A stretch of DNA of 56,708 nucleotides from Giesbergeria sp. (GTDB lineage: Bacteria > Pseudomonadota > Gammaproteobacteria > Burkholderiales > Burkholderiaceae_C): positions 1 through 56,708 of the forward strand of contig JAKLLE010000015.1 of the NCBI GenBank assembly GCA_023150295.1, written 5' to 3'. The position numbers were made by a program, and so were the translations under genes. This document shows positions 8,401-18,468 of this stretch, piece after piece; within the stretch, counting starts at the first letter, position 1; every line of letters starts with the position of its first letter. The notes beneath the pieces are model-generated. The model was not told where the DNA came from. It searched no databases and saw only the letters and a list, made by a program, of their open reading frames with translations.

Positions 8401-9105
8401 TCAGATGGCGCGACGCACCATCAATTCCTTGATCTTGCCGATGGCCAGCGCGGGCTTGAGGCCCTTGGGGCACACGTCCACACAGTTCATGATGGTGTGG
8501 CAACGGAACAGTCGGTACGGGTCTTCCAGGTTGTCCAGGCGCTCGGCGGTGGCGTCGTCGCGGCTGTCGGCGATGAAGCGGTAGGCCTGCAGCAGGCCCG
8601 CAGGGCCGACGAACTTGTCGGGGTTCCACCAGAAGCTGGGGCAGCTCGTGGAGCAGCTCGCGCACAGAATGCACTCGTACAGGCCGTCGAGTTCTTCGCG
8701 CTCTTCAGGCGACTGCAGGCGTTCGCGCTCGGGGGGGATGCTGTCGTTGATCAGGTAGGGCTTGATCGAGTGGTACTGCTTGAAGAACAGCGTCATGTCC
8801 ACGATCAGGTCGCGGATCACGGGTAGGCCCGGCAGCGGCTTGAGCACGATGGTGCCCGGCAAGGTGTTCATGTTGGTCAGGCAGGCCAGACCGTTCTTGC
8901 CGTTGATGTTCATCGCGTCGGAGCCGCAGACGCCTTCGCGGCAGGAGCGGCGGAACGACAGCGTGGGGTCTTTTTCCTTGAGCTTGAGCAGCGCGTCCAG
9001 CAACATGCGTTCTTGGCCGTCGAGCTCGATCTCGACGGTCTGCATGTAGGGCTTGGCATCCTTGTCCGGATCGTAGCGGTAGATTTGGAAAGTGCGTTTT
9101 TGCAT
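8401..9105 (-). CDS. sdhB: succinate dehydrogenase iron-sulfur subunit
   Basis: Carries electrons from SdhA flavin to ubiquinone through three iron-sulfur clusters. In the 234-residue product, C55, C60, D63 and C75 ([10 protein letters not shown]...ACL) make the [2Fe-2S] site; the aspartate in place of a cysteine is usual for this subunit. [11 protein letters not shown] (145-155) and [11 protein letters not shown] (202-212) bind the [4Fe-4S] and [3Fe-4S] clusters. ATG 9105 ([14 protein letters not shown]) is preferred over an in-frame TTG at 9126 because GAGAGA lies just upstream. It is 28 bp downstream of sdhA in the same operon. Confidence 0.97.
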   Translation of the reverse strand: MQKRTFQIYRYDPDKDAKPYMQTVEIELDGQERMLLDALLKLKEKDPTLSFRRSCREGVCGSDAMNINGKNGLACLTNMNTLPGTIVLKPLPGLPVIRDLIVDMTLFFKQYHSIKPYLINDSIPPERERLQSPEEREELDGLYECILCASCSTSCPSFWWNPDKFVGPAGLLQAYRFIADSRDDATAERLDNLEDPYRLFRCHTIMNCVDVCPKGLKPALAIGKIKELMVRRAI

Positions 9106-9133
9106 GGCGATTCTCTCGTGGGGCAAGACCTGA

Positions 9134-10939
9134 TCAGAACGTCCGGACTTTCGGGGGCACGCTGTCCACCGTCAGGGGCTTGAGGTTGACGGGCTTGTAG
9201 GTCAGGCTGTTGCTTTCCTTGTGCCACAGGGTGTGCTTGAGCCATTCCTTGTCGTTGCGGCCCAGCGGAGCCTCGGCGTCGTCGGCAGGCTTCTCGTAGT
9301 CGTACACGGTGTGGGCGCCGCGGCATTCCTTGCGGGCGGCTGCCGACACCATGGTGGCCTGTGCGGCCTCGATCAGGTTGTCCACTTCCAGCGCTTCGAT
9401 GCGGGCGGTGTTGAACACCTTGGACTTGTCCTGCAGCGTGATTTCGGCTACGCGCTCACGCAGGGCGGCGATCTTCTGCACGCCTTCGTCCATGCTGGCC
9501 TGGGTGCGGAACACGCCCGCGTGCTGCTGCATGGAGGCGCGAATGTCGCCTGCCAGGGTCTGGGCGTAAATGCCACTGGTGGATTTTTCGAGCTGGTTCA
9601 GGCGCTCCAGCGTGCGGTCTGCAGCATCCTTGGGCAGCGGCTTGTGGGTCTTCTGCTTGTTGTTGAACTCGACGATGTGGCGGCCAGCGGCCTTACCGAA
9701 CACCAGCAGGTCCAGCAGCGAGTTGGTGCCCAGGCGGTTGGCGCCGTGCACGCTCACGCAGGCGCATTCGCCCACGGCATAGAGGCCGTTGACGATGCGG
9801 TTGGCCGTGCCGTCGTGCGTGACGACCTGGCCATTCACGTTGGTCGGGATGCCGCCCATCTGGTAGTGGATGGTGGGCACCACGGGGATTGGCTCCTTGG
9901 TGATGTCCACGTTGGCAAAGTTGACGCCAATTTCGTACACCGACGGCAGGCGCTTGTGGATGGTCTCTGCGCCCAGGTGGTCGAGCTTGAGCAGCACGTA
10001 GTCCTTGTTGGGACCGCAGCCACGGCCTTCCTTGATTTCCTGGTCCATGGAGCGGGACACGAAGTCGCGCGGAGCCAAATCCTTCAGCGTCGGGGCGTAG
10101 CGCTCCATGAAGCGTTCGCCATTGCTGTTGAGCAGGATGGCGCCTTCACCGCGGCAGCCTTCGGTCAGCAGCACACCGGCACCGGCCACGCCGGTGGGGT
10201 GGAATTGCCAGAATTCCATGTCCTGCAGCGGGATGCCAGCGCGTGCGGCCATGCCCAAGCCGTCGCCGGTGTTGATGAAGGCGTTGGTCGAGGCAGCGAA
10301 GATGCGGCCTGCGCCGCCCGTGGCGAACAGCACGGTTTTGGCTTCCAGGATGTACAGGTCGCCGGTTTCCATCTCCAGGGCGGTGACACCGACCACGTCG
10401 CCATCGGCGTCGCGGATCAGATCCAGCGCCATCCATTCGACGAAGAAATTGGTGCGGGCCTTGACGTTCTGCTGGTACAGCGTGTGCAGCATGGCGTGGC
10501 CCGTGCGGTCGGCTGCGGCGCAGGCGCGCTGGACGGGCTTTTCACCATAGTTGGCGGTGTGGCCGCCGAAGGGGCGCTGGTAAATCGTGCCGTCGGGGTT
10601 GCGGTCGAACGGCATGCCGAAGTGTTCCAGCTCGTACACCACATTGGGGGCCTCGCGGCACATGAACTCGATGGCGTCCTGGTCGCCCAGCCAGTCGGAG
10701 CCCTTGATGGTGTCGTAGAAGTGGTAGTGCCAGTTGTCCTCGGACATGTTGCCCAGCGAGGCGCTCACGCCGCCCTGGGCGGCCACGGTGTGCGAGCGGG
10801 TGGGGAAAACCTTGGACAGCGAGGCCACGTTCAGGCCTGCGCGGGACAGTTCAAGCGCAGCGCGCATGCCGGACCCGCCGGCCCCGACGATGACGACGTC
10901 GAACTTGCGTTTGGAGATGTTGGCTTGGGTGTAACTCAT
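9134..10939 (-). CDS. sdhA: succinate dehydrogenase flavoprotein subunit
   Basis: Oxidises succinate to fumarate in the TCA cycle and respiratory complex II. The protein has 601 residues. The dinucleotide fold [18 protein letters not shown] lies at 15-32. H50 in [11 protein letters not shown] is the residue to which FAD is covalently attached with SdhE help. Active-site segments include [20 protein letters not shown] and [15 protein letters not shown]. The length fits the family (about 590-600). The gene lies between sdhD and sdhB and begins with ATG 10939 ([14 protein letters not shown]). All key residues that can be checked are in place. Confidence 0.98.
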   Translation of the reverse strand: MSYTQANISKRKFDVVIVGAGGSGMRAALELSRAGLNVASLSKVFPTRSHTVAAQGGVSASLGNMSEDNWHYHFYDTIKGSDWLGDQDAIEFMCREAPNVVYELEHFGMPFDRNPDGTIYQRPFGGHTANYGEKPVQRACAAADRTGHAMLHTLYQQNVKARTNFFVEWMALDLIRDADGDVVGVTALEMETGDLYILEAKTVLFATGGAGRIFAASTNAFINTGDGLGMAARAGIPLQDMEFWQFHPTGVAGAGVLLTEGCRGEGAILLNSNGERFMERYAPTLKDLAPRDFVSRSMDQEIKEGRGCGPNKDYVLLKLDHLGAETIHKRLPSVYEIGVNFANVDITKEPIPVVPTIHYQMGGIPTNVNGQVVTHDGTANRIVNGLYAVGECACVSVHGANRLGTNSLLDLLVFGKAAGRHIVEFNNKQKTHKPLPKDAADRTLERLNQLEKSTSGIYAQTLAGDIRASMQQHAGVFRTQASMDEGVQKIAALRERVAEITLQDKSKVFNTARIEALEVDNLIEAAQATMVSAAARKECRGAHTVYDYEKPADDAEAPLGRNDKEWLKHTLWHKESNSLTYKPVNLKPLTVDSVPPKVRTF

Positions 10940-10973
10940 GGCTTAGCCTTGTTTTTCAGTGTGTGGGCGACGC

Positions 10974-11336
10974 TCAAAGACGCCACAGAACCTGGAAGCC
11001 CCAGCCTGCGCAGCCGACGAGCCAGACAATCGTGACAACCTGCAGCGCCAACCGGATTCCGGCCGGCTTGACGTAGTCCATCCAGATGCTGCACATGCCG
11101 ACCCAGGCATGCCAGGCCAGCGCAACGATCACGGAGAAGGCCAGAAACTTCATCCATTGGGCGGCAAAAATACCTGCCCAGAGTGCGTAACCGATGTTGC
11201 CCTTGCTGAACACAAGCTGCGCGATCACGGTCAGGGTGAACAGGATCATGATGAGGGCGGTGATGCGCTGAACCAGCCAGTCGCGCCAGCCATAGTGGGC
11301 ACCGACGACGGTGCGCTTGTAACCGTAGGTGGTCAT
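10974..11336 (-). CDS. sdhD: succinate dehydrogenase membrane anchor subunit SdhD
   Basis: A 120-residue integral membrane subunit that with SdhC anchors complex II, binds heme b and forms the quinone site. Three transmembrane helices are predicted (about 25-45, 52-75 and 93-115). The N-terminal RTVVGAHYGWRDWLVQRITA and the WHAWVGMCSIWMDY segment, with its conserved histidine, fit betaproteobacterial SdhD. ATG 11336 (MTTYGYKR) was chosen over an upstream in-frame start that would overlap the region just after sdhC. Order in the operon is sdhC, sdhD, sdhA, sdhB. Confidence 0.93.
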   Translation of the reverse strand: MTTYGYKRTVVGAHYGWRDWLVQRITALIMILFTLTVIAQLVFSKGNIGYALWAGIFAAQWMKFLAFSVIVALAWHAWVGMCSIWMDYVKPAGIRLALQVVTIVWLVGCAGWGFQVLWRL

Positions 11337-11361
11337 GGGATTTCCTTCGAATGGGGGTGGA

Positions 11362-11796
11362 TCAGTAAAGGCCAAACAGCTTGGCGCCCAGGACCGCTGT
11401 CAGGCCCAGGCTCACCACCAGGGCTGCGATGGCGGAAGACTTGGCGAAGGACTTGCTGATGCTGCCGTGGTCCACATCCATCCACAGATGGCGGATGCCT
11501 GCGCAGACATGGTGCAGGTAGGCCCAGATGATGCCCAGCGTGACGAGTTTGAACAGCCAGCCGGGCACAAACCCCAGGCCGCTTTCAAAGGCCGCCTTGA
11601 AGCGGGCAAAGGAATACTCGGACGACAGGGAGGTATCGAACATCCAGACCAGCAGCGGCAGCAGCAGGAAGAGGATGGCTCCGCTGCCCCGGTGAAGGAT
11701 CGAAACCCACGCGCCCACCGTCATGCGGTAAGTGGTGAGATCCTTGAAGGCGTTGATGTTGCGGAATTCAGGCCTTTTTTTGGCTAGATCGGTCAT
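11362..11796 (-). CDS. sdhC: succinate dehydrogenase cytochrome b556 subunit
   Basis: A 144-residue membrane subunit of complex II, first gene of the sdh operon. SILHRGSG (32-39) is the conserved quinone-site segment. HHVCAGIRHLWMD (95-107) carries the HxxxGIRH pattern in which the first histidine ligates heme b. Three transmembrane helices are predicted. ATG 11796 gives MTDLAKKRPEFRNINAF, a typical start in this group. The 142 bp upstream to the GntR stop are likely to hold the operon promoter, but no convincing -35/-10 pair was picked out. Confidence 0.95.
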   Translation of the reverse strand: MTDLAKKRPEFRNINAFKDLTTYRMTVGAWVSILHRGSGAILFLLLPLLVWMFDTSLSSEYSFARFKAAFESGLGFVPGWLFKLVTLGIIWAYLHHVCAGIRHLWMDVDHGSISKSFAKSSAIAALVVSLGLTAVLGAKLFGLY

Positions 11797-11938
11797 GGCA
11801 AGGGCTTTCGTGGATGTAACTGCTTTGTAATTCTGTGCACGCAAGGACACAAAATTCTATTGCAACGCAGCAACCAGGGTTTGATGCAGATGGGATTTTG
11901 TGTTTTTTTCAACATCCAATCTGAATGCAAGGTCGTTG

Positions 11939-12733
11939 TCAGTTGAGTTCGTTGTGGTAATGGTGCGTGTCCGTGCGGTAGAGGCCGCGCCGTAACTCCA
12001 TGGGAACATCGTTGTAAGTGAAGGCGATGCGCTCCACGCTCAGCAAAGGGGTATCAGGTGCCACCTGCAGCGCCTGCGCCTGCTCTGCGGTGGGGAGCAC
12101 GGCCCGGATTTTTTCCTCGGCCCGGACCATGCGAACACCGAAGTCGAGTTCGAACATGGCATAGGTGGGGCCGGGATAGGCGGCAAGCTGGTTGGCCGAG
12201 AGCCCTTTGAAGGCTTGTCCCGGCAGCCAGATGTCTTCGAGAATCGTCGGTACGCCGCTGAAGGACAGGACGCGCCGGGCCTGCATTACCGCGTCGCCGG
12301 TGCGCAGTCCAAGGGTTCGGGCCACGTCTGCGCTGGCGCGCACGCGCTTGCATTCAACAATATGGCGCTGTGCAGGGCCCTCGACACTGGCATCCCCGCT
12401 GTCAGGCATGAGCTTCAGAAAGCGGTACTGCACATGGCGCTCGGCGTGGGTGGCCACAAAGGTGCCCTTGCCCTGGCGGCGCGTTACCAGGTTCTCTGAC
12501 GCCAGTTCGTCGATGGCTTTGCGCACCGTGCCCTGGCTCACCCGAAAGCGGGCGGCCAATTCCATTTCGCTGGGAATGGCTTCTCCGGGTTTCCATTCGC
12601 CCGCCTGCAGGCTTTGCAGGATCAGTCCCTTGATCTGTTGGTACAAGGGGCTGAACGCGGGTGCGGGCAGGCCTGCCTGAGGCAACTGCGGGGCGTCGGC
12701 GGTTTCGGTGGAGGCGGGGGGCAGGGAGGACAT
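11939..12733 (-). CDS. GntR family transcriptional regulator (HutC/UTRA subfamily)
   Basis: A 264-residue regulator. After a proline-rich leader (about 1-25), PLYQQIKGLI begins a winged-helix domain; EMELAARFRVSQGTVRKAIDELASENLV, quoted here in parts, has its recognition helix at SQGTVRKAIDEL (65-76), and RRQGKGTFVA is the wing. Residues about 105-255 form a UTRA effector domain, which in the family binds small metabolites. It lies between the sdh operon (same strand) and mdh (divergent), and a palindrome sits in the shared promoter region. Control of sdh and/or mdh in response to a TCA-related metabolite is therefore likely but inferred. Confidence 0.9.
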   Translation of the reverse strand: MSSLPPASTETADAPQLPQAGLPAPAFSPLYQQIKGLILQSLQAGEWKPGEAIPSEMELAARFRVSQGTVRKAIDELASENLVTRRQGKGTFVATHAERHVQYRFLKLMPDSGDASVEGPAQRHIVECKRVRASADVARTLGLRTGDAVMQARRVLSFSGVPTILEDIWLPGQAFKGLSANQLAAYPGPTYAMFELDFGVRMVRAEEKIRAVLPTAEQAQALQVAPDTPLLSVERIAFTYNDVPMELRRGLYRTDTHHYHNELN

Positions 12734-12762
12734 GGCACTGCGTCGTTCGGGCCTTGATCATA

Positions 12763-12782
12763 TCTTATATAAGACATAAGAC
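12763..12782. promoter_or_regulatory. putative GntR-regulator operator
   Basis: TCTTATATAAGA (12763-12774) is a perfect 12-bp palindrome, followed at once by CATAAGAC, which repeats the ATAAGA half-site seven bases on. GntR/HutC proteins bind such palindromes near their own gene. It lies 30 bp upstream of the regulator start and just upstream of the mdh -35 box, so it could control both directions. Confidence 0.6.
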
Positions 12783-12785
12783 AAA

Positions 12786-12815
12786 TTGACGCAGTGCAGT
12801 ATTCAAAGCTAGAAT
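12786..12815 (+). promoter_or_regulatory. sigma-70 promoter of mdh
   Basis: TTGACG (12786-12791) and TAGAAT (12810-12815) with an 18-bp spacer, about 98 bp upstream of the mdh ATG. It abuts the palindromic operator, so a bound regulator would lie directly upstream of the -35. Confidence 0.55.
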
Positions 12816-12912
12816 TCATACCTGTTTGCGGCGCGCACGTGTTGCTGGTAACAGGCGCAGGTGGCAACCGCTGCACATTCACCTGTTCCCTTCACTTCCT
12901 GGAGTTCCTACC

Positions 12913-13899
12913 ATGAGCAAAAAGCCCGTCCGCGTGGCCGTCACCGGTGCTGCTGGCCAAATTGGCTACGCCCTTCTGTTCCGCATCGCCTCGGGCGAAA
13001 TGCTGGGCAAGGACCAGCCCGTCATCCTGCAATTGCTCGAAATCCCGGATGAAAAGGCCCAGAACGCGCTCAAGGGCGTGATCATGGAACTCGAAGACTG
13101 CGCCTTCCCTCTGCTGGCTGGCATCGAGGCTCACTCCGACCCCATGACTGCCTTCAAGGACACCGACTACGCCCTGCTCGTGGGTGCCCGTCCTCGCGGC
13201 CCCGGCATGGAGCGTGCCGACCTGCTGGCCGCCAATGCCCAGATCTTCACCGCCCAGGGCAAGGCCCTGAACGCCGTGGCTTCGCGCAATGTGCGCGTGC
13301 TGGTGGTCGGCAACCCCGCCAACACCAACGCCTACATCGCCATGAAGTCGGCCCCCGATCTGCCGGCCAAGAACTTCACCGCCATGCTGCGCCTGGACCA
13401 CAACCGTGCCGCCTCGCAGATCGCCGCCAAGATGGGTGTGGCCGTGGGCGACATCGAGAAGCTGGCCGTGTGGGGCAACCACTCGCCCACCATGTACGCC
13501 GACTACCGTTTCGCCACCGTGAACGGCAAGTCCGTCAAGGACACCATCAACGACCACGACTGGAACGCCAACGTGTTCCTGCCCACCGTGGGCAAGCGCG
13601 GCGCCGCCATCATCGCCGCCCGCGGCCTGTCGTCGGCCGCCTCCGCTGCCAACGCCGCCATCGACCACATGCGCGATTGGGCTCTGGGCACCAATGGCAA
13701 GTGGGTCACCATGGGTATCCCCTCCAAGGGCGAATACGGCATCCCCGCTGAAACGATGTTTGGCTACCCCGTCACCTGCGAAGGCGGCGAGTACAAGATT
13801 GTCGAAGGTCTGCCGATCGACGCTTTCAGCCAAGAGTGCATCAACAAGACCCTGGCCGAGCTCGAAGGCGAGAAGGACGGCGTCAAGCACCTGCTGTAA
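12913..13899 (+). CDS. mdh: malate dehydrogenase (NAD-dependent)
   Basis: Interconverts malate and oxaloacetate. The protein has 328 residues, the usual length of this MDH type. The NAD-binding loop [12 protein letters not shown] lies at 11-22. [15 protein letters not shown] (91-105) holds the substrate-binding arginines, [11 protein letters not shown] follows at 133-143, LDHNRA (161-166) holds the catalytic aspartate and an arginine, and H190 in [11 protein letters not shown] is the catalytic histidine. ATG 12913 is preceded by GGAGTTCCTACC, a clear ribosome binding site. It is divergent from the GntR regulator and is the first gene of an mdh / CitE-like / exported protein / acnB run. Confidence 0.97.
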   Translation: MSKKPVRVAVTGAAGQIGYALLFRIASGEMLGKDQPVILQLLEIPDEKAQNALKGVIMELEDCAFPLLAGIEAHSDPMTAFKDTDYALLVGARPRGPGMERADLLAANAQIFTAQGKALNAVASRNVRVLVVGNPANTNAYIAMKSAPDLPAKNFTAMLRLDHNRAASQIAAKMGVAVGDIEKLAVWGNHSPTMYADYRFATVNGKSVKDTINDHDWNANVFLPTVGKRGAAIIAARGLSSAASAANAAIDHMRDWALGTNGKWVTMGIPSKGEYGIPAETMFGYPVTCEGGEYKIVEGLPIDAFSQECINKTLAELEGEKDGVKHLL

Positions 13900-13907
13900 G
13901 CAGTTTC

Positions 13908-14900
13908 ATGGCGCATCCACGCGACATTTTGCTGGGGGCACAAGCAGCGGCAGGCATGTTGCCTGTTTGTGACCATTACAGCGGTGCCCCTGCGCGGATG
14001 CGCAAAAGCCTGCAACTGCAGGCAGAAATGATGCAGGAGTTCGGTGCCTGCGTTTTCGATGTGACGCTGGACTGCGAGGACGGCGCCCCCGTGGGTGCCG
14101 AAGCCGAGCACGCGGCGCTGGTGGCGGAACTGGCTCTTCACGAGGCGGCGCCCGGTGCCCGCGTGGCCGCACGCGTACATGCGGTAGAGCACCCAGCCTT
14201 TGCCCAGGACGTGGCCACCATTGTGGGCGCGGCGGGCAGTCGTCTGTGCCATTTGATGTTGCCCAAGGTGGAGTCCGTGGCCGACATCGACCGCGCCGTG
14301 CAACTGCTGAACCAAGCCGGTGCGCCGCAACTGGCATTGCATGCATTGATCGAATCACCTGCGGCTGTGCACCGTGCGTTTGACATTGCAGCGCATCCCC
14401 GTGTGCAAAGTCTGAGCTTCGGGCTCATGGATTTTGTGTCTGCCCACGGAGGCGCGATCCCTGACTCCGCTATGGGCGTGCAGGGCCAGTTCACCCACCC
14501 TCTGGTGGTGCGTGCCAAACTGGAAATCGCCTCTGCCTGCCATGCGCACGGCAAGGTGCCCTCGCACTGCGTGGTCACCGAGTTCAGTGACGCCACTGCC
14601 TTGCAGGCTGCAGCGCAGCGCGTGGCACTGGAATTGGGCTACACGCGCATGTGGAGCATCCACCCGGGGCAGATACGGCCCATTCTCGAAGCCTTGTCGC
14701 CATCGCAGATGTCCGTGGACAAGGCTGCGCACATTGTGGTCGCTGCCGCCCGTGCCCAATGGGCGCCCATCAGCATCGAGGGCGTGCTGCACGACCGCGC
14801 AAGCTACCGCTACTACTGGCAGGTGCTGGAGCGGGCCCACGCCACGGGAAGGACTTTGCCGCCCGAGGTGCAGACTTGGTTTGTATCATCGCGCTGCTGA
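13908..14900 (+). CDS. HpcH/HpaI aldolase / citrate lyase (CitE-like) family protein
   Basis: A 330-residue TIM-barrel enzyme of the CitE/malyl-CoA lyase superfamily, which cleaves or hydrolyses CoA esters with Mg2+. Visible family features are DVTLDCEDGAPVG (acidic metal-site segment near 47-59), LPKVESVADID with the conserved glutamate, LIESPAAVHRAFDIA, and the SFGLMDF segment. No signal peptide is seen. It starts 9 bp after mdh, so the two are probably co-transcribed. Its neighbours suggest a role on a malyl-, citramalyl- or citryl-type CoA ester, but the substrate cannot be told from sequence alone. The C-terminal stretch ends in WFVSSRC. Confidence 0.85.
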   Translation: MAHPRDILLGAQAAAGMLPVCDHYSGAPARMRKSLQLQAEMMQEFGACVFDVTLDCEDGAPVGAEAEHAALVAELALHEAAPGARVAARVHAVEHPAFAQDVATIVGAAGSRLCHLMLPKVESVADIDRAVQLLNQAGAPQLALHALIESPAAVHRAFDIAAHPRVQSLSFGLMDFVSAHGGAIPDSAMGVQGQFTHPLVVRAKLEIASACHAHGKVPSHCVVTEFSDATALQAAAQRVALELGYTRMWSIHPGQIRPILEALSPSQMSVDKAAHIVVAAARAQWAPISIEGVLHDRASYRYYWQVLERAHATGRTLPPEVQTWFVSSRC

Positions 14901-14923
14901 AACCTTGCCACATGGAGACTGCA

Positions 14924-15526
14924 ATGACCAAAACCCTTCTTGCTGCGGCGCTGCTGGCGCTGATGCCCGGCCTGACCCTGGCGCAGGCCAGCCAGGCCAA
15001 GACCACCGCCAAGACAAACACCGCCGCCAAGGCAAGTCCCGCCAAGACCGCCGCGAAGCCGACGGCCAAAAAGGAAGTGGTGGCCAAGGCCAAGCCCACC
15101 AGCAGCCGCCAGCAACTGCACACGGCGGCCGTTCAGGTGGCCACGGGTCTGATTGCTGCACGAGAAGCACTCTCCCCGGACGAGTTGGCTATGGCGGAGC
15201 GCGTGTATGTGGGCAAGATGGCGTGCGAGCTGGGTGCATCGGTGAATGTCACCAGCGATCCCCAGGCCCCAGGACACTTCCACCTGGAAGGCAAGGGCTT
15301 TCGCTTCCATATGGCCCCCGTGCTCACCAGCACCGGCGCCGTGCGCCTGGAAGACCCCAAGGCTGGTGCCGTCTGGCTCCAGATTGCCAACAAATCCATG
15401 CTCATGGATCAGAAACGCGGACAGCGACTGGCCGATGACTGCATGAGCCCCGAACAGGTGGCGGTGGCCGAGACGCTGAAGAAGGCGCCCGCCCCGAACC
15501 TGCTTGAACCGTCGCCGACCAAGTAA
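14924..15526 (+). CDS. exported Ala/Lys-rich hypothetical protein
   Basis: No family recognised. The 200-residue product has a clear Sec signal peptide ([20 protein letters not shown], then QA), a low-complexity Ala/Lys/Thr linker (about 22-65) and a soluble domain beginning [20 protein letters not shown]. That domain has two cysteines (C93 and C169 or nearby) that could form a disulfide. ATG 14924 was chosen because GGAG sits about 7 bp upstream; an in-frame ATG at 14912 is possible. It lies between the CitE-like gene and acnB. The lysine-rich linker suggests binding to a polyanion or cell wall, but this is speculation. Confidence 0.7.
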   Translation: MTKTLLAAALLALMPGLTLAQASQAKTTAKTNTAAKASPAKTAAKPTAKKEVVAKAKPTSSRQQLHTAAVQVATGLIAAREALSPDELAMAERVYVGKMACELGASVNVTSDPQAPGHFHLEGKGFRFHMAPVLTSTGAVRLEDPKAGAVWLQIANKSMLMDQKRGQRLADDCMSPEQVAVAETLKKAPAPNLLEPSPTK

Positions 15527-15591
15527 GCCTTTCCTACTGGTCCGGACCCCAACGCCCCCGATACCACAAAGACCCAACCGGAGAAACCACC

Positions 15592-18183
15592 ATGTTGCAA
15601 GCCTACCGTGAACACGCCGCAGAGCGCGCTGCCCTTGGCATTCCGCCACTGCCCCTGGATGCCAAGCAGGTATCCGCACTGATCGAACTGATCAAGAGCC
15701 CGCCCGCAGGCGAAGACGCGTTCCTGATGGACTTGCTGACACACCGCGTGCCCCCGGGCGTGGACGATGCCGCCAAGGTCAAGGCCAGCTTCCTGGCCGC
15801 CGTGGCGCATGGCGACATCCAGGTCGGCCTGATCTCCAAGGCCAAGGCCACCGAACTGCTGGGCACCATGGTGGGTGGTTACAACGTGCACCCCCTGATC
15901 GAACTGCTGGACGACGCCGAAGTGGCCGGTGTGGCCGCTGACGCGTTGAAGAAGACCTTGTTGATGTTCGACTTCTTCAACGATGTCGCCGCCAAGGCCA
16001 AGGTTGGCAATGCCAAGGCCCAGGAAGTGATGCAGAGCTGGGCCGATGCCGAATGGTTCACCAGCCGCCCCGAAGTCGAAAAGAAGATCACCGTCACCGT
16101 GTTCAAGGTGCCCGGCGAGACCAATACCGACGATCTCTCCCCCGCGCCCGATGCCTGGAGCCGCCCGGATATTCCGCTGCACTACCTGGCCATGCTCAAG
16201 AACACGCGCCCCGACGCGGCCTTCAAGCCCGAAGAAGACGGCAAGCGCGGTCCGATGCAGTTCATTGAAGACCTGAAGAAGAAGGGCAACCTCGTCGCCT
16301 ACGTGGGTGACGTGGTCGGCACCGGCTCTTCGCGCAAATCCGCCACCAACTCCGTGATCTGGGCCACCGGCCAGGACATCCCGTTTGTGCCCAACAAGCG
16401 CTTCGGCGGCGTGACCCTGGGCGGCAAGATCGCCCCCATCTTCTTCAACACGCAGGAAGACTCGGGCTCGCTGCCCATCGAAGTGGACGTGACCAAGCTG
16501 GAAATGGGCGACGTGATCGACGTGCTGCCCTACGATGGCAAGATCCTGAAGAATGGTGCCGAAGTGGCATCGTTCGCACTCAAGAGCCAGGTGCTGCTGG
16601 ATGAGGTGCGCGCTGGCGGCCGTATCAACCTCATCATTGGCCGCAGCCTGACCGCCAAAGCCCGTGAGTTCCTGGGTCTGGCTGCCTCCACCGTGTTCCG
16701 TCTGCCCCAGGCGCCTGCCGCTTCCAAGGCTGGCTTCACCCTGGCGCAGAAGATGGTCGGCCGCGCCTGCGGTTTGCCCGAAGGCCAGGGCGTGCGCCCC
16801 GGTACCTACTGCGAGCCCAAGATGACCACGGTCGGCTCGCAAGACACCACCGGCCCCATGACCCGCGACGAGCTGAAAGACCTGGCCTGCCTGGGCTTCA
16901 GCGCCGACTTGGTGATGCAGTCCTTCTGCCACACCGCTGCGTATCCGAAGCCCGTGGATGCCAAGATGCACCGCGAGCTGCCAGCCTTTATCTCCAACCG
17001 TGGCGGCGTGGCCCTGCGCCCCGGTGACGGCGTGATCCACTCCTGGCTCAACCGCCTGCTGCTGCCCGACACCGTGGGCACCGGCGGCGACTCGCACACC
17101 CGCTTCCCGATCGGCATCTCCTTCCCCGCAGGCTCCGGCCTCGTGGCCTTCGGCGCCGCCACCGGCGTGATGCCCCTGGACATGCCCGAGTCGGTGCTGG
17201 TGCGCTTCAAGGGCGAAATGCAGCCCGGCGTTACGCTGCGTGACCTGGTGCATGCCATTCCGCTGTACGCCATCAAGGCGGGTCTGTTGACCGTGGCCAA
17301 GGCCGGCAAGAAGAACATCTTCTCGGGCCGCGTGCTCGAAATCGAAGGTCTGCCCGACCTGAAGGTGGAGCAGGCGTTTGAGCTGTCGGACGCATCCGCC
17401 GAGCGCTCCGCTGCGGGTTGCACCATCAAGCTCAACCCCGAGCCGATCAAGGAGTACCTGCGCTCCAACATCGTGCTGATGAAGAACATGATTGCCGATG
17501 GCTATGCCGACGCCAAGACCCTGGCGCGCCGCATCGAGAAGGTCGAAGCCTGGCTGGCCAAGCCCGACCTGCTCGAAGCTGACAAGGACGCCGAGTACGC
17601 CGCCGTCATCGAGATCGATCTGGCCGACATCAAGGAACCCATCGTCTGCTGCCCCAACGACCCGGACGACGCCAAGTTCATGTCCGAAGTGGCCGGCACC
17701 AAGATCGACGAGACCTTCATCGGTTCGTGCATGACCAACATCGGCCACTTCCGTGCCGCAGCCAAGCTGCTCGGCGGTGCGCGTGACATCCCGGTCAAGA
17801 TGTGGGTGGCTCCCCCCACCAAGATGGACGCGTCCGAGCTGATGAAGGAAGGCCACTACGCCAACTTCGGCGCTGCCGGTGCCCGCACCGAAATGCCCGG
17901 CTGCTCGCTGTGCATGGGCAACCAGGCCCAGGTGCGCGAGGGTGCCACCGTCATGTCCACCTCCACCCGCAACTTCCCCAACCGTCTGGGCAAGAACACC
18001 AACGTGTTCCTGGGCTCGGCCGAGTTGACGGCGGTGTGCTCCAAGCTGGGCCGCATTCCCACGGTGGCCGAGTACCTTGATGCGGTGGGTGTCATCAGCA
18101 AGGATGCCGCCAACGTGTACAAGTACATGAACTTCGACCAGATCGAAGAGTACGCGGAAGTGGCGAAGGGCGTGACAGCCTGA
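15592..18183 (+). CDS. acnB: bifunctional aconitate hydratase 2 / 2-methylisocitrate dehydratase
   Basis: Isomerises citrate to isocitrate through cis-aconitate using a [4Fe-4S] cluster; AcnB enzymes also act on 2-methylisocitrate. The 863 residues match AcnB (about 865). The N-terminal HEAT-like domain (1-160) opens with [20 protein letters not shown]. The swivel domain follows (about 165-385, including [20 protein letters not shown]). The catalytic domains carry [21 protein letters not shown] and [13 protein letters not shown], which hold the cluster cysteines. It is the last gene of the mdh run and has a strong terminator right after the stop. GGAGAAACCACC precedes ATG 15592. Confidence 0.97.
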   Translation: MLQAYREHAAERAALGIPPLPLDAKQVSALIELIKSPPAGEDAFLMDLLTHRVPPGVDDAAKVKASFLAAVAHGDIQVGLISKAKATELLGTMVGGYNVHPLIELLDDAEVAGVAADALKKTLLMFDFFNDVAAKAKVGNAKAQEVMQSWADAEWFTSRPEVEKKITVTVFKVPGETNTDDLSPAPDAWSRPDIPLHYLAMLKNTRPDAAFKPEEDGKRGPMQFIEDLKKKGNLVAYVGDVVGTGSSRKSATNSVIWATGQDIPFVPNKRFGGVTLGGKIAPIFFNTQEDSGSLPIEVDVTKLEMGDVIDVLPYDGKILKNGAEVASFALKSQVLLDEVRAGGRINLIIGRSLTAKAREFLGLAASTVFRLPQAPAASKAGFTLAQKMVGRACGLPEGQGVRPGTYCEPKMTTVGSQDTTGPMTRDELKDLACLGFSADLVMQSFCHTAAYPKPVDAKMHRELPAFISNRGGVALRPGDGVIHSWLNRLLLPDTVGTGGDSHTRFPIGISFPAGSGLVAFGAATGVMPLDMPESVLVRFKGEMQPGVTLRDLVHAIPLYAIKAGLLTVAKAGKKNIFSGRVLEIEGLPDLKVEQAFELSDASAERSAAGCTIKLNPEPIKEYLRSNIVLMKNMIADGYADAKTLARRIEKVEAWLAKPDLLEADKDAEYAAVIEIDLADIKEPIVCCPNDPDDAKFMSEVAGTKIDETFIGSCMTNIGHFRAAAKLLGGARDIPVKMWVAPPTKMDASELMKEGHYANFGAAGARTEMPGCSLCMGNQAQVREGATVMSTSTRNFPNRLGKNTNVFLGSAELTAVCSKLGRIPTVAEYLDAVGVISKDAANVYKYMNFDQIEEYAEVAKGVTA

Positions 18184-18212
18184 GTGACGCAGGTTTTCTG
18201 AATCTCGGCATC

Positions 18213-18243
18213 AAAAAAAACGGCCCTTCGGGGCCGTTTTTTT
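18213..18243 (+). terminator. rho-independent terminator of acnB
   Basis: The stem CGGCCC / GGGCCG with a TTCG tetraloop is flanked by A8 on the left and T7 on the right, so it can work in both directions. It starts 30 bp after the acnB stop. Confidence 0.88.
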
Positions 18244-18270
18244 CTGGGCGGCGCAAGCGCCGATAGTTGA

Positions 18271-18468
18271 AAAGACCACCGGTTCAACAGCCGCGAGGAC
18301 ATGGAGCAGACCTTGCTGCGCTATGTGGCCCTTTACAACCACCAACTGCCGCAGTCAGCACTCAAGAGCAAGACGCCGATACAGGCCATGAAGGACTGGT
18401 ATCAGGAGCACCCGCACCTGCACATGTTCCACAAGCGACCCTATGATTGTCCGGGATGCGACATCTAG
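18271..18468 (+). pseudogene. IS481-family transposase remnant (C-terminal fragment)
   Basis: After an in-frame TGA at 18268-18270, 65 codons read KDHRFNSREDMEQTLLRYVA, then LYNHQLPQSALKSKTPIQAM, KDWYQEHPHLHMFHKRPYDC and PGCDI, then TAG. This is the end of the rve integrase core of IS481-type transposases, including YNHxLPQSALxxKTP and the terminal PGCD tail. There is no start codon, N-terminal HTH or DDE residue other than a possible final glutamate region, and no clear inverted repeats, so it is a dead fragment. Its TAG overlaps the stop of hslR on the other strand by two bases. Confidence 0.8.

Noticed and set aside
15409-17856. A long minus-strand frame over acnB
   Set aside because: Shadow of acnB; no start signal and no known motifs.
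18244-18468. A complete insertion sequence after acnB
   Set aside because: Only the last 65 transposase codons are present, with no inverted terminal repeats or second end.
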